Notes under the pieces: generated by a model | Seen by the model: only the letters and a program-made list of their open reading frames with translations | Database searches by the model: none | Told to the model about the DNA's origin: nothing | Source of the DNA: JADKIH01 sp043747595 | GTDB taxonomy: Bacteria > Bacteroidota > Bacteroidia > AKYH767-A > 2013-40CM-41-45 | Reading direction: 5' to 3' | Assembly (NCBI GenBank): GCA_043747595.1 | Contig: JAYTOX010000021.1 | Location: 1 to 64,000 of the forward strand | Length of the DNA stretch: 64,000 bases | In this document: one piece after another, positions 1 to 8,646 of the stretch | Layout: each line of letters begins with the position of its first letter | Position numbering within the stretch: the stretch's first letter is position 1 | Position numbers and translations under genes: made by a program

Positions 1-1040
1 AAAGCGATTTCCGGCAGTAAGTATAAAACTTGTTTCCCGCTTTTTATTGTTTCATCAATTAAATGAATATACAATTCTGTCTTACCACTCGAAGTAACAC
101 CGTGCAAAAGGGTAACTTCGTGCTCCAAAAAAGTTTCTTTTACTTTTTCATAGGCCACTCTTTGATTGACTGAAAGATTCGCAGGTGGAACTACTTCTCC
201 TTTAGCTACAGGAATTCGATCAACTTTAATATTAAACTCAATTAAGATTCCATTCTTAACTAATGTTGCTAGCGAGCTCTTAGAAATATCTGCATGATTT
301 ACTATGACCGATTTTTTAATTGATTGCCGATCTGGTTCTTCATATAAATATTTTAAAAAGATCATCAACGCTTCTAATTGTTTCGATCTTCTAGGGTCTT
401 GTTCTAATTCTATAAAGAGATTGGACAGTTCTTTTTCTATTTTATAATTTTCTGATAATCGAAGTCGTGTTTCATATTTTGGTTTATACCTTGGGTTCAC
501 TTCTTCTGTTAAAATAACTAATCCTTTCTCAACTGCCTTTTTGAGTAAATGATGTACTGAACTTTTGTTGAGAAGTTTGGATATCTCATCAATGGTCATT
601 TCTTTATTCTTCAAAAGTGCATGGATTAGTTGCTCTTCATTGTCATTTAAATCTTCACTTTCCAGATCCACATCTTCAGCAATAACCACCTTTGTCTCAC
701 TGGCCAACTTTAATGCAGAAGGCAAAGCACTATTCATGACCTCGCCTTGGCTGCACATATAATATTCCGACATCCATTCCCATAATGAAAGTTGCTTTTC
801 ATTCACCAACGGTTCATTATCCAAAACCCCCTGAATACTCTTTAAATTTTGAGGCTCTGGATGATTCGAAAGAACTCTTTTTATTAAGCCGGAATAGATC
901 TTTGACCGGCCAAATGGAACAATTACCCTTTTTCCCACGATCATTTCATCTGCAAATTCCTCTGGTACGGCATAGGTAAATAGCTTTCCCAAAGGTAATG
1001 GCAATAAAACTTCAACATATAAGCGGGTGAAAATCTGCAC
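1..1040 (-). CDS. priA: Primosomal protein N' (PriA helicase), N-terminal part, cut by window edge
   Basis: PriA is the 3'-to-5' helicase that reloads the replisome at stalled forks. About 346 residues are present; the helicase core and C-terminus lie beyond position 1. Reading the minus strand, the N-terminus carries the 3'-DNA-binding domain typical of PriA (VLLPLPLGKLFTYAVPEEF, then VGKRVIVPFGR), followed by a winged-helix-like stretch. Near the left edge is Walker A, LLHGVTSSGKTE, then the helicase strand KQVLYLLPEIA. No ATG lies at the expected place, so I chose the GTG at 1040, giving MQIFTRLYVEVLLPLPL. It is divergent from the beta-lactamase-like gene. Identification is firm; the exact start is inferred. 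Confidence 0.9.
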   Translation of the reverse strand, partial: MQIFTRLYVEVLLPLPLGKLFTYAVPEEFADEMIVGKRVIVPFGRSKIYSGLIKRVLSNHPEPQNLKSIQGVLDNEPLVNEKQLSLWEWMSEYYMCSQGEVMNSALPSALKLASETKVVIAEDVDLESEDLNDNEEQLIHALLKNKEMTIDEISKLLNKSSVHHLLKKAVEKGLVILTEEVNPRYKPKYETRLRLSENYKIEKELSNLFIELEQDPRRSKQLEALMIFLKYLYEEPDRQSIKKSVIVNHADISKSSLATLVKNGILIEFNIKVDRIPVAKGEVVPPANLSVNQRVAYEKVKETFLEHEVTLLHGVTSSGKTELYIHLIDETIKSGKQVLYLLPEIA

Positions 1041-1128
1041 TTTAAGATGCTGTGTTAAGAATGAATTATCATTAATGCTGTATGATGTGTTGAAAAAAGC
1101 AGTATTTTTACACTCTGTTTTTAATCAA

Positions 1129-2121
1129 ATGACATTTTTATCCAAAAGAATTCCGTTATCTTATCTCTTAATAACGGTTATCCTTTTTACAGGAGTGCTT
1201 TTTTATATTAGTCTTCACCCTGTAAAAGTAATAGAGAAAATCGAAAGCAAAAATAATTGTGACATTCAATTGTTGCGCGACAAATCGTACAAATACATTG
1301 CTCCGCTTTTAATGATTGAAACGGCTGAGGAAGATCCGATGTTTACGGATTTAAAGTCAACAATTAACAATTATTTTTCTCAAGAAAAATCAAGTGGTTC
1401 ACTTACTTCTGCTTCGGTGTATGTTAGAGATTTTGAAAAGGGTAAATGGTTTGCAATCAACCCCGATGAAAAATATAGTCCGGGAAGCGTAATGAAGATT
1501 ATGACTCTAATCACCTTCTTGAAAGAATCTGAACGTGACCCAAGCCTACTGAATAAGGAAATTAAGTTTTCAAAGCATATCTCTGAATTACCTACTCAAT
1601 CAATCGTAGTTGAAGAATTACAAGAAGGAAAGTATTATTCTGTAAAGGAATTGCTTACTAGAATGATTACTGATTCAAATAACGATGCAACCGCGTTATT
1701 AAATTCAATGATGGACTTTTCTACATATTTCACAATTTTAAAAGGGATTAATCTTGACTTACCTTCAATTTATCAAGCCGATTATCCCTTGACTGCTGTT
1801 CAAACTAGTCGATTGCTCCGCCTTATTTATAACTCAGGTGTATTAAGTACCGACAATTCTGAATATGCAATGACCTTGTTGTCTAAAAGCAAATTTCATG
1901 ATGGAATTGAAAATTCTTTGCCAAAAGGAGTCGACATAGCACATAAGTTTGGCGAAAAATTTACCCCTTCCGAACAACAATTACATGAGACTGCAATTAT
2001 TTATTGTAACAACAAACCGTATCTACTCACAGTAATGACGAAAGGAACCAAGCAGGATGAATTGAAGCATGTCCTTTCTAAAGTTAGTAGTCAAGTGTGG
2101 GATTTTATGGCTTCTCGTTGA
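1129..2121 (+). CDS. Membrane-anchored beta-lactamase/serine hydrolase-like protein
   Basis: 330 residues from the chosen ATG, which places one strong hydrophobic segment (residues about 9-28) at the N-terminus as a signal anchor; earlier starts at 1075 (ATG) and 1027 (GTG) are possible. The rest resembles class A beta-lactamase-like (Beta-lactamase2) domains: an SxxK nucleophile motif PGSVMKIM (Ser about 120, Lys about 123), an SDN-like motif DSNNDAT (about 182-188) and HKFGEKF (about 272-278) where active enzymes have KTG. The divergent third motif makes true beta-lactam hydrolysis uncertain; a DD-peptidase-like or other serine hydrolase role at the cytoplasmic membrane is as likely. It is followed by the OstA-like gene after 56 bases. 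Confidence 0.75.
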   Translation: MTFLSKRIPLSYLLITVILFTGVLFYISLHPVKVIEKIESKNNCDIQLLRDKSYKYIAPLLMIETAEEDPMFTDLKSTINNYFSQEKSSGSLTSASVYVRDFEKGKWFAINPDEKYSPGSVMKIMTLITFLKESERDPSLLNKEIKFSKHISELPTQSIVVEELQEGKYYSVKELLTRMITDSNNDATALLNSMMDFSTYFTILKGINLDLPSIYQADYPLTAVQTSRLLRLIYNSGVLSTDNSEYAMTLLSKSKFHDGIENSLPKGVDIAHKFGEKFTPSEQQLHETAIIYCNNKPYLLTVMTKGTKQDELKHVLSKVSSQVWDFMASR

Positions 2122-2177
2122 TAGTTTAGTCATCTAATTCTTTTAAAAAGCTCCACTCTTTTTTGTATTTTTCGAAC

Positions 2178-3731
2178 GTGAAAAGAATATTTCCCTTCTG
2201 CCGTCTACTCTGTATTTTCGTATTTCTTTCTTTTTTTTCTTTGGGACAAAAGCCAGAGAAAATAGAATTAGTACATGCCGACGTAAGTGAATTTGATCAA
2301 GCCGTTAATGCAAAGGCTACTCGGCTTCTTGGAAATGTAATATTTAAACATCAAAATGCAACGATGTACTGCGATAGCGCTTACCTCTACCGTGATGAAA
2401 ATAGATTAGAAGCCTTTAATAATATTCGTATCACTCAAGGTGATTCGATCACTCTTACCGGAAAGCATCTCAATTATGATGGAAATACAAAAAACGCTAG
2501 AGTTACCGAAAACGTAGTTATGTCTGATCGAAAAATGACGTTGAATACAAGTCAAATCGACTATAGTCTCGAAAAAGATATTGCTTTCTATAACGACAGC
2601 GCGCATATCGTAGATGGACAAAATACGTTGACATCTAAAATTGGTTATTTTTATAGTCAATCTCATGATCTTTTTTTTCGGAAAAATGTGCTCTTAGTCA
2701 ATCCAAAGTATACGATGAACTGTGACACATTGAAATATAATACGCTGAATAAAACCGCTTACTTTTTAGGACCAACATATATTCGATCGAAAGAAAATTT
2801 AATTTATTGTGAAAGTGGATGGTACAATACAGACTCGCAGCGGTCTAATTTCAAAAAAAATTCATACTTACAAACAAAAGATCAAAAACTTGAAGGCGAT
2901 TCTGTTTATTACGACCGATTAAAGGGAATTGGAAAAGTTTTTGGAAATGTGGCGATCACTGATACTACTAACAAAATTATTATTGGTGGAGATTATGGCG
3001 AATATCATGAAAATACAGATAGTAGTTGGGTTACAGGACATGCAATAATGACTCAGCTAGTTGACAATGATTCGTTATTTTTACATGGCGATACTCTGCT
3101 TGCTATCGGAAATCAACTAAATGATACTTCGAATCGAAAGAAGGACATCTTTGCATTTCATCACGTAAAATTATTTAAAAGCGATTTACAAGGGTCTTGC
3201 GATTCATTAGTATATGCTGCAAATGATTCGACGATCCGCTTGTTTCATTCACCTATTATTTGGTCGGGGTCAAATCAATTGTTGGCCGACAGTATTACAC
3301 TTCAAGTTGCGAATTCAGAGATTAAAAATATTTATTTAGTCGGTAATTCTTTTATTGCGGCCAAGGCCGACAGCGTTGAAAATGCAAATAAAGACTCACT
3401 TCAATTCAATCAAATAAAAGGAAAAAGTATGATTGGTTATTTGACAAATAATAAACTTAATCGGATAGACGTGAATGGAAATGGTCAAACCATTTACTAT
3501 ACCAAAAATAAAAAGCAGAAAAATTTTGGAGTTAATAGAGCCGAATGTAGCGACTTAATTATTTATGTTGATGATAATAAAGTGAAAGGAATTTCATTGC
3601 TCAATGAGCCAGATGGAACTTTATTTCCAATTAAAGAGTTAGCAATTAATGAACTTAGACTAAAAGGTTTCAAATGGATGGAAGAAAATAAACCCACGAA
3701 AAAGGAAGATATTTTTATACGGAGAGAATAA
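2178..3731 (+). CDS. OstA/LptA-like lipopolysaccharide-transport domain protein
   Basis: 517 residues with signal peptide MKRIFPFCRLLCIFVFLSFF then SLGQ. The GTG at 2178 was chosen because it begins exactly at this signal peptide; a TTG five codons earlier is possible. The body is a long beta-jellyroll-type series of strands of the OstA-like N-domain kind (TRLLGNVIFKHQNATMYCDSA, 'GDSVYYDRLKGIGKVFGNV'), the fold used by LptA and the LptD N-domain to carry LPS across the periplasm. There is no C-terminal LptD barrel, so I infer a periplasmic bridge or accessory LPS-transport protein. It is convergent with the AI-2E permease gene with no bases between the stop codons. Confidence 0.8.
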   Translation: MKRIFPFCRLLCIFVFLSFFSLGQKPEKIELVHADVSEFDQAVNAKATRLLGNVIFKHQNATMYCDSAYLYRDENRLEAFNNIRITQGDSITLTGKHLNYDGNTKNARVTENVVMSDRKMTLNTSQIDYSLEKDIAFYNDSAHIVDGQNTLTSKIGYFYSQSHDLFFRKNVLLVNPKYTMNCDTLKYNTLNKTAYFLGPTYIRSKENLIYCESGWYNTDSQRSNFKKNSYLQTKDQKLEGDSVYYDRLKGIGKVFGNVAITDTTNKIIIGGDYGEYHENTDSSWVTGHAIMTQLVDNDSLFLHGDTLLAIGNQLNDTSNRKKDIFAFHHVKLFKSDLQGSCDSLVYAANDSTIRLFHSPIIWSGSNQLLADSITLQVANSEIKNIYLVGNSFIAAKADSVENANKDSLQFNQIKGKSMIGYLTNNKLNRIDVNGNGQTIYYTKNKKQKNFGVNRAECSDLIIYVDDNKVKGISLLNEPDGTLFPIKELAINELRLKGFKWMEENKPTKKEDIFIRRE

Positions 3732-4757
3732 TCATTCTTCCGTTTTTCCTTCTAGAAATTCATTAATGAAAATCTTTAGTAATAGTACAAAATAACTAAT
3801 GAGTAACGGCCCAAAAATTACTCCCGGAATCCCGAAGAGTTGTAGTCCAACGATCAATCCGACGATAGTTATTAATGGATGTACATCTGCAAACTTTTTT
3901 TGAAATACTAATCTGAAAACATTATCTACTGTACCAATAACTACAATTCCATAGACAGAAATTGCGATTGCTTGCCAAGTAAGGCCTTGTGAAAGTTGAT
4001 AGATAGCTGCAGGAATCCAAATTAATGCTGAACCTAAAATTGGCAGCAACGAAAAAAATCCGGTCATGATTCCCCAAAAAAATGGTTCAGGAATTCCAAA
4101 CACCCAGTAACCTACCGATGCAAAAATTCCTTGGCATAACGCAAGTAATGGAATTCCGATTGCATTGCTTTTGGTTTGACCTTCGAGCTCTTTTGCAAAT
4201 TGATCGAATTTCTCTTTTGAAAATGGAATAATTCTCTCTAATAATTTTTCTATAGTACCGGTGTTAACCAATAAATAGTAAAAAAACAAATACAACAAAG
4301 CAAGATCTGTTATGATATTCAACGATTCACCTAGAATGTTTGATATCATTCCTGTTGCAGCAGATTGCAAAGAAGTAATATTATCTGTAGTCAGTAAATG
4401 ATAGCTAGTTAAATCGGCAATTTTTTGATCTGCTCGTAAAACACTTTCCATTAGGAGAGACCCTTTCGAAAATAAAATGTAGATTCTTGGGATTATCATT
4501 GATCCTATACCATAGACTGGAACAAAAACAATGAAAAAACTAATTAATGTAATCAAAAGTGCAGCTAATGATTTCTTCCATTTTTTCACCTCGACCAATT
4601 TTCTCATCATTGGACGAAATAACACGTAAAGGATAATTGCTCCTAGAAAGCCATCCAAAAATATTTGAAGTGTAAAATAAAAAAGCACCAAACATATCAA
4701 TAGGCAAGTGATTACAAATCGACGCGCAAATTTTTTATTGTATTCTTCTGCCAGCAT
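3732..4757 (-). CDS. AI-2E family transporter (TerC/PerM-like permease)
   Basis: 341 residues, polytopic. Two or three hydrophobic segments near the N-terminus are followed by a soluble-looking loop (about 90-130) and then a block of membrane segments. The signature part of the AI-2E_transport family is clear: PEPFFWGIMTGFFSLLPILGSALIWIPAAIY and, near the C-terminus, HPLITIVGLIVGLQLFGIPGVIFGPLL. Members are known or proposed exporters of small solutes, some acting as Na+(Li+)/H+ antiporters; AI-2 transport itself is not shown for most. Monocistronic in appearance. Substrate unknown. Confidence 0.85.
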   Translation of the reverse strand: MLAEEYNKKFARRFVITCLLICLVLFYFTLQIFLDGFLGAIILYVLFRPMMRKLVEVKKWKKSLAALLITLISFFIVFVPVYGIGSMIIPRIYILFSKGSLLMESVLRADQKIADLTSYHLLTTDNITSLQSAATGMISNILGESLNIITDLALLYLFFYYLLVNTGTIEKLLERIIPFSKEKFDQFAKELEGQTKSNAIGIPLLALCQGIFASVGYWVFGIPEPFFWGIMTGFFSLLPILGSALIWIPAAIYQLSQGLTWQAIAISVYGIVVIGTVDNVFRLVFQKKFADVHPLITIVGLIVGLQLFGIPGVIFGPLLISYFVLLLKIFINEFLEGKTEE

Positions 4758-4849
4758 AAAATTTTGTTAATACTTTTTAAATTAGGACATGTAAAATCAG
4801 TTTAATTCCCGTAGCTAAAATAATCTTTATTTTATATACTTCCACTTCT

Positions 4850-4857
4850 TATCTTTG
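4850..4857 (+). promoter_or_regulatory. Promoter -7 box of the Hsp15-like gene, probably leaderless
   Basis: TATCTTTG matches the Bacteroidota -7 consensus TAnnTTTG exactly. A TTTA at 4826-4829 lies 20 bases upstream where TTTG/TTG is expected. Only five bases (gctga) separate the box from the ATG at 4863, so transcription should begin at or next to the start codon. Inferred from sequence only. Confidence 0.45.
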
Positions 4858-4862
4858 GCTGA

Positions 4863-5249
4863 ATGGAAAATCAGGACATTAAAATTCGACTTGATAAATG
4901 GTTGTGGTCGATGAGACTTTATAAGACGCGTACTCTTGCCACTACAGCTTGTGATCAAGGCAAAATCTTGATCAACGAACAATCAGCTAAGCCAAGCCGA
5001 ACCATCCATCTGAACGATCTAATTAAAATAAAAAGAACCGGTTTAACTCAAACATTCAAAGTGTTGCAAATACCAACAACCAGAATGGCGGCCAAATTAG
5101 TTCCTGAGTTTTGCGAAGACCTTACACCTCAGGCTGATATTGAAGCCTATAAATCGCGTATTTCCAGAATCAGTATTTATCGTGAGCCGGGAACCGGACG
5201 ACCAACTAAATACGATCGACGAGCATTGGACGACTTTTTTGATTTCTAA
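4863..5249 (+). CDS. S4-domain RNA-binding protein, Hsp15-like
   Basis: 128 residues. An S4 RNA-binding domain spans about residues 7-55: IRLDKWLWSMRLYKTRT, then ACDQGKILINEQSAKPSR and an LxDxIxI-type strand. The basic C-terminal tail ends with RISIYREPGTGRPTKYDRR, as in heat shock protein 15 homologues. Hsp15 binds free 50S subunits carrying a stalled nascent chain and helps recycle them; that role is inferred from the family. The length fits. The gene stands alone, divergent from the AI-2E gene, with its -7 box almost touching the ATG. Confidence 0.85.
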   Translation: MENQDIKIRLDKWLWSMRLYKTRTLATTACDQGKILINEQSAKPSRTIHLNDLIKIKRTGLTQTFKVLQIPTTRMAAKLVPEFCEDLTPQADIEAYKSRISRISIYREPGTGRPTKYDRRALDDFFDF

Positions 5250-5395
5250 GTGCTATTTGCTTAGCTAGGGTGCAATTATTTCTCTACAATGCCGTTTAAA
5301 TATTGTTAATATTTATTGGGAAAAAACCAATTTTTCAGTGGGTGATTTTATCTCATAACTGTACTTTTAAGGCAAATTCATTTCAACACCAATCT

Positions 5396-6241
5396 ATGAA
5401 ATCGACTCAAGAATTAGAAAAAATTGCTTTTCAAGTTAGACGTGATATTGTTCGTCAAGTTCATTTGGCTAATTCTGGTCACCCTGGCGGATCTCTCGGT
5501 TGTGCAGATTTTCTAGTTGCTCTTTATTTTCGTCAAATGACTATTCATTCTAGTGAATTTAAAATGGATGGAATTAATGAAGATCTTTTCTTTTTGAGTA
5601 ATGGTCATATTTCTCCGGCTTTCTATAGCGTGCTTTCAAGAGTAGGATATTTTGAAATTGCTGAATTAAATACTTTCAGAAAAATCAATTCTCGCTTACA
5701 AGGTCATCCGACTACGCACGAACATTTACCCGGAGTTCGAATGGCCAGCGGATCTTTAGGACAAGGAATAAGCGTTGCTATTGGTGCTTCTCTTTCAAAA
5801 AAATTATTGAAAGACGAGCATCTCGTCTATTGTCTTTGTGGCGATGGCGAAATGGAAGAAGGTCAAATTTGGGAAGCTGTAATGTATGCCGGTGCAAAAA
5901 AAGTTGACAATATTATTGTTACTGTTGATGTAAACTTGCAGCAAATTGATGGCTCCGTTGAACATGTACTTCCTTATGGTGATTTACGACCTAAATTTGA
6001 AAGTTTTGGATGGACAGTATTGGAGATGAATGGAAATAATATGCAAGATACAATCGATACTCTTGATAAAGCTAAAGCGCTTTGTGGAAACAGTAAACCT
6101 ATATGCATTCTTATGAAAACCGAAATGGGGCAAGGTGTAGATTTTATGATGGGGTCGCATAAATGGCATGGCATTGCCCCTAATGCTGAGCAAACAGAAA
6201 AAGCATTAGCACAACTCGAAGAAACATTAGGCGATTTTTAA
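5396..6241 (+). CDS. Transketolase, N-terminal (TPP-binding) subunit
   Basis: 281 residues, the first half of a split transketolase. The enzyme moves two-carbon units between sugar phosphates in the pentose phosphate pathway. Seen motifs: NSGHPGGSLGCADF, SNGHISPAFYS, GHPTTHEHLPGVRMASGSLG, the TPP motif GDGEMEEGQIWEA ending at VDVNLQQIDG, and MMGSHKWHG near the C-terminus. The ATG at 5396 is chosen because the homologous part starts there; an upstream TTG would add 31 unlikely residues. The partner subunit lies 1.4 kb downstream, separated by a vWA gene, which is unusual because the two halves usually sit side by side. Stop codon TAA ends at 6241. Confidence 0.93.
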   Translation: MKSTQELEKIAFQVRRDIVRQVHLANSGHPGGSLGCADFLVALYFRQMTIHSSEFKMDGINEDLFFLSNGHISPAFYSVLSRVGYFEIAELNTFRKINSRLQGHPTTHEHLPGVRMASGSLGQGISVAIGASLSKKLLKDEHLVYCLCGDGEMEEGQIWEAVMYAGAKKVDNIIVTVDVNLQQIDGSVEHVLPYGDLRPKFESFGWTVLEMNGNNMQDTIDTLDKAKALCGNSKPICILMKTEMGQGVDFMMGSHKWHGIAPNAEQTEKALAQLEETLGDF

Positions 6242-6252
6242 TTTACGTTCAT

Positions 6253-7635
6253 ATCAAAAAATTTAAACTACATAGCTTTTTTATTTTTATTGGTTTTATC
6301 TTTTTTTGCTATCATAGCTCTGCTCAGCAAAAAAATGAAAAGCCACAACTTACGCGTATTGAATTTTTATTCGATGCTTCTCAATCGATGTATGGCAAAT
6401 GGCAATCGGGTGCCAAGATCGATGTTGCTAAGCGACTTATGGCTCAACTTATGGACAGCTTAAGATATGTTAGAGATATTGAAGTTGCCCTAAGGGTTTA
6501 CGGTCATCAAAAACCTTTTCCTCCGCAAGATTGCGACGATAGTAAATTGGAAGTTCCTTTTTCCAGAGGTAATATTTCGAGAATTCAGGAAGTTCTGAAA
6601 AATATTATTCCGCGAGGAACAACACCGATTGCCAAATCACTCGAATTGTGTGCAAATGATTTTCCTTCTACTTCCTCTAGAAATATAATTATTTTAATAA
6701 CTGATGGAATTGAAGAATGTGGTGGCGACCCTTGTGCAATCTCTCAAGCACTTCAGAAAAAAGGAATTTTTCTAAAACCATTTGTAATTGGATTGGGATT
6801 AGATGATCTGCTGAAGAAAACATTTGAATGTGTGGGTAGGTATTTTGATGCTACAAATGAAACTATGTTCAGAGATGCTTTGAATATTGTGATATCGCAA
6901 GCTCTTAATAACACAACTCTTCAAGTAAATTTGCTGGATGTAAATCACAACCCGACAGAGACTAATGTGAACATGACTTTTTATGATAAGTTTACGGGAC
7001 AAGACAAATATAATTTTATCCATACGATTAATTCAAAAGGCAATCCGGATACTTTGGTAATTGACCCTCTCCCCTTTTATAAAATTGTTGTTCATACTAT
7101 TCCTCCTGTCTTTAAAGATTCAATATTTTTAACACCCGGGAAACATACTATCGTAGGAATTGATGCTGCCCAAGGTGATCTCTTAGTAAAATTTGACGGG
7201 CCATCTGAATATAAAAAAACACAATGTATCATCCGTCAAAAAGGTAGTTTGGTAACATTAAATGTTCAAGATGTAAATAGCACGGATAAATATCTTGTAG
7301 GTAAATATGATTTAGAGGTTTTAACCTTGCCAAGAATTAATTTAGAGAATGTAGACGTAGCTCAATCTAAATTGACAACTGTTGCTGTTCCTCATCCAGG
7401 TATACTTACGTTACTCACCAGTAACCAAGGTTTTGGAAGTATTTATACCTATGAGAAATCGTTGTTAAAATGGGTTTGTAATTTGGATAGTAATGTTCCA
7501 AAGCAAACCATAATTTTGCAACCAGGTAAATATAAAGTTATTTATAGACCAAAGAATTCAAGAGAAAGTCTTTATACAATTGAAAAAGAATTTTCTGTTG
7601 TTTCTGGTGAATCAAGTATTGTTCCTTTAAATTGA
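6253..7635 (+). CDS. Secreted vWA-domain protein with a non-canonical start
   Basis: The open frame runs from 6190 to 7635, but the first ATG/GTG/TTG is the ATG at 6388. Starting there would remove both the signal peptide and half of the metal site. Read from the ATC at 6253, the product begins MKKFKLHSFFIFIGFIFF with cleavage near SSAQ, then residues 36-46 read IEFLFDASQSM: the MIDAS DxSxS motif is complete only upstream of 6388. Other MIDAS parts are RGTTPIAKSLE and ILITDGIEECGGDPC. The C-terminal 230 residues are beta-rich repeats of unknown role (FLTPGKHTIVG, ILQPGKYKVIYR). About 460 residues. An ATC/ATT start, a point mutation of ATG, or a sequence error would all explain it. It lies between the transketolase genes; function unknown. 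Confidence 0.75.
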   Translation: MKKFKLHSFFIFIGFIFFCYHSSAQQKNEKPQLTRIEFLFDASQSMYGKWQSGAKIDVAKRLMAQLMDSLRYVRDIEVALRVYGHQKPFPPQDCDDSKLEVPFSRGNISRIQEVLKNIIPRGTTPIAKSLELCANDFPSTSSRNIIILITDGIEECGGDPCAISQALQKKGIFLKPFVIGLGLDDLLKKTFECVGRYFDATNETMFRDALNIVISQALNNTTLQVNLLDVNHNPTETNVNMTFYDKFTGQDKYNFIHTINSKGNPDTLVIDPLPFYKIVVHTIPPVFKDSIFLTPGKHTIVGIDAAQGDLLVKFDGPSEYKKTQCIIRQKGSLVTLNVQDVNSTDKYLVGKYDLEVLTLPRINLENVDVAQSKLTTVAVPHPGILTLLTSNQGFGSIYTYEKSLLKWVCNLDSNVPKQTIILQPGKYKVIYRPKNSRESLYTIEKEFSVVSGESSIVPLN

Positions 7636-7646
7636 AAAAGATAAAT

Positions 7647-8618
7647 ATGAAGAAGTATACATACACAGAAAAAAAAGATACACGTTCAGGATTTGGAGCT
7701 GGATTGGTTGAATTAGGCCGTAATAATCCAAATGTTGTAGCACTTTGTGCCGACCTTACGGGCTCTTTAAAGATGGATGCCTTTGAAAAAGAATTTCCTG
7801 AAAGATTTTTTCAAATTGGAATCGCTGAAGCCAATATGATGGGAATTGCTGCAGGTTTAACAATTGGTGGGAAGATTCCTTTCACAGGAACATTCGCCAA
7901 TTTTTCTACAGGACGTGTTTATGATCAGATACGTCAAAGCATCGCTTACTCGGGTAAAAATGTAAAGATCTGTGCATCTCATGCCGGTATTACCCTTGGA
8001 GAAGATGGAGCAACGCATCAAATATTAGAAGATTTAGGAATGATGAGAATGTTGCCGGGAATGGTAGTTATTAATCCATGTGATTATAATCAAACTAAAG
8101 CCGCAACACTTGCAATAGCAGAATACGAAGGTCCGGTATATTTACGATTCGGTAGGCCTGTTGTGCCTATTTTCACTCCTGCTGATCAGAAATTTGAAAT
8201 TGGAAAAGCCCTCACTTTTAATGAAGGAGCTGATGTAAGTATTTTTGCAACGGGTCATTTAGTTTGGAAAGCAATCGAAGCCGGAGAAATATTGGCTGAG
8301 AAAGGAATTGATGCCGAAATTATCAATATACATACTATTAAACCATTAGACATTCAAGCAGTCTTAAAAAGTATCCGTAAAACAAATTGCGTTGTTACAG
8401 CAGAAGAACATCAAGTTTTTGGAGGTTTAGGTGATTCAATAGCTCATGTTATTTCTCAAAATCATCCGGTTCCTCAAGAGTATGTTGGAGTAAAAGATTC
8501 TTTTGGTGAAAGTGGTACTCCCGAGCAATTGATGGTAAAATATGGATTAGAAGCAGTGAATATTGTAGCTGCAGTTGAGAAAGTAATGTTGAGAAAAAAT
8601 CAGTTGGTTAGTATGTAA
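7647..8618 (+). CDS. Transketolase, C-terminal (pyrimidine-binding) subunit
   Basis: 323 residues from the ATG at 7647; a TTG at 7632 overlaps the vWA stop codon. The protein has the transketolase pyrimidine-binding domain with the catalytic glutamate in RFFQIGIAEANMMGIAAGL and the loop CASHAGITLGEDGATHQ, followed by the C-terminal domain (about 190-310) with GHLVWKAIEAGEIL and the typical VVTAEEHQVFGGLGD. It should assemble with the N-terminal subunit encoded at 5396-6241 to form active transketolase. Close spacing to the vWA gene suggests one transcript for all three. Confidence 0.93.
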   Translation: MKKYTYTEKKDTRSGFGAGLVELGRNNPNVVALCADLTGSLKMDAFEKEFPERFFQIGIAEANMMGIAAGLTIGGKIPFTGTFANFSTGRVYDQIRQSIAYSGKNVKICASHAGITLGEDGATHQILEDLGMMRMLPGMVVINPCDYNQTKAATLAIAEYEGPVYLRFGRPVVPIFTPADQKFEIGKALTFNEGADVSIFATGHLVWKAIEAGEILAEKGIDAEIINIHTIKPLDIQAVLKSIRKTNCVVTAEEHQVFGGLGDSIAHVISQNHPVPQEYVGVKDSFGESGTPEQLMVKYGLEAVNIVAAVEKVMLRKNQLVSM

Positions 8619-8646
8619 TTGTTTTTTCTTAGTCCAAATTTAAACG

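Noticed and set aside
2406..2666. Antisense frame inside the OstA-like gene
   Set aside because: Shadow of a well-supported gene, with no start signal or domain.
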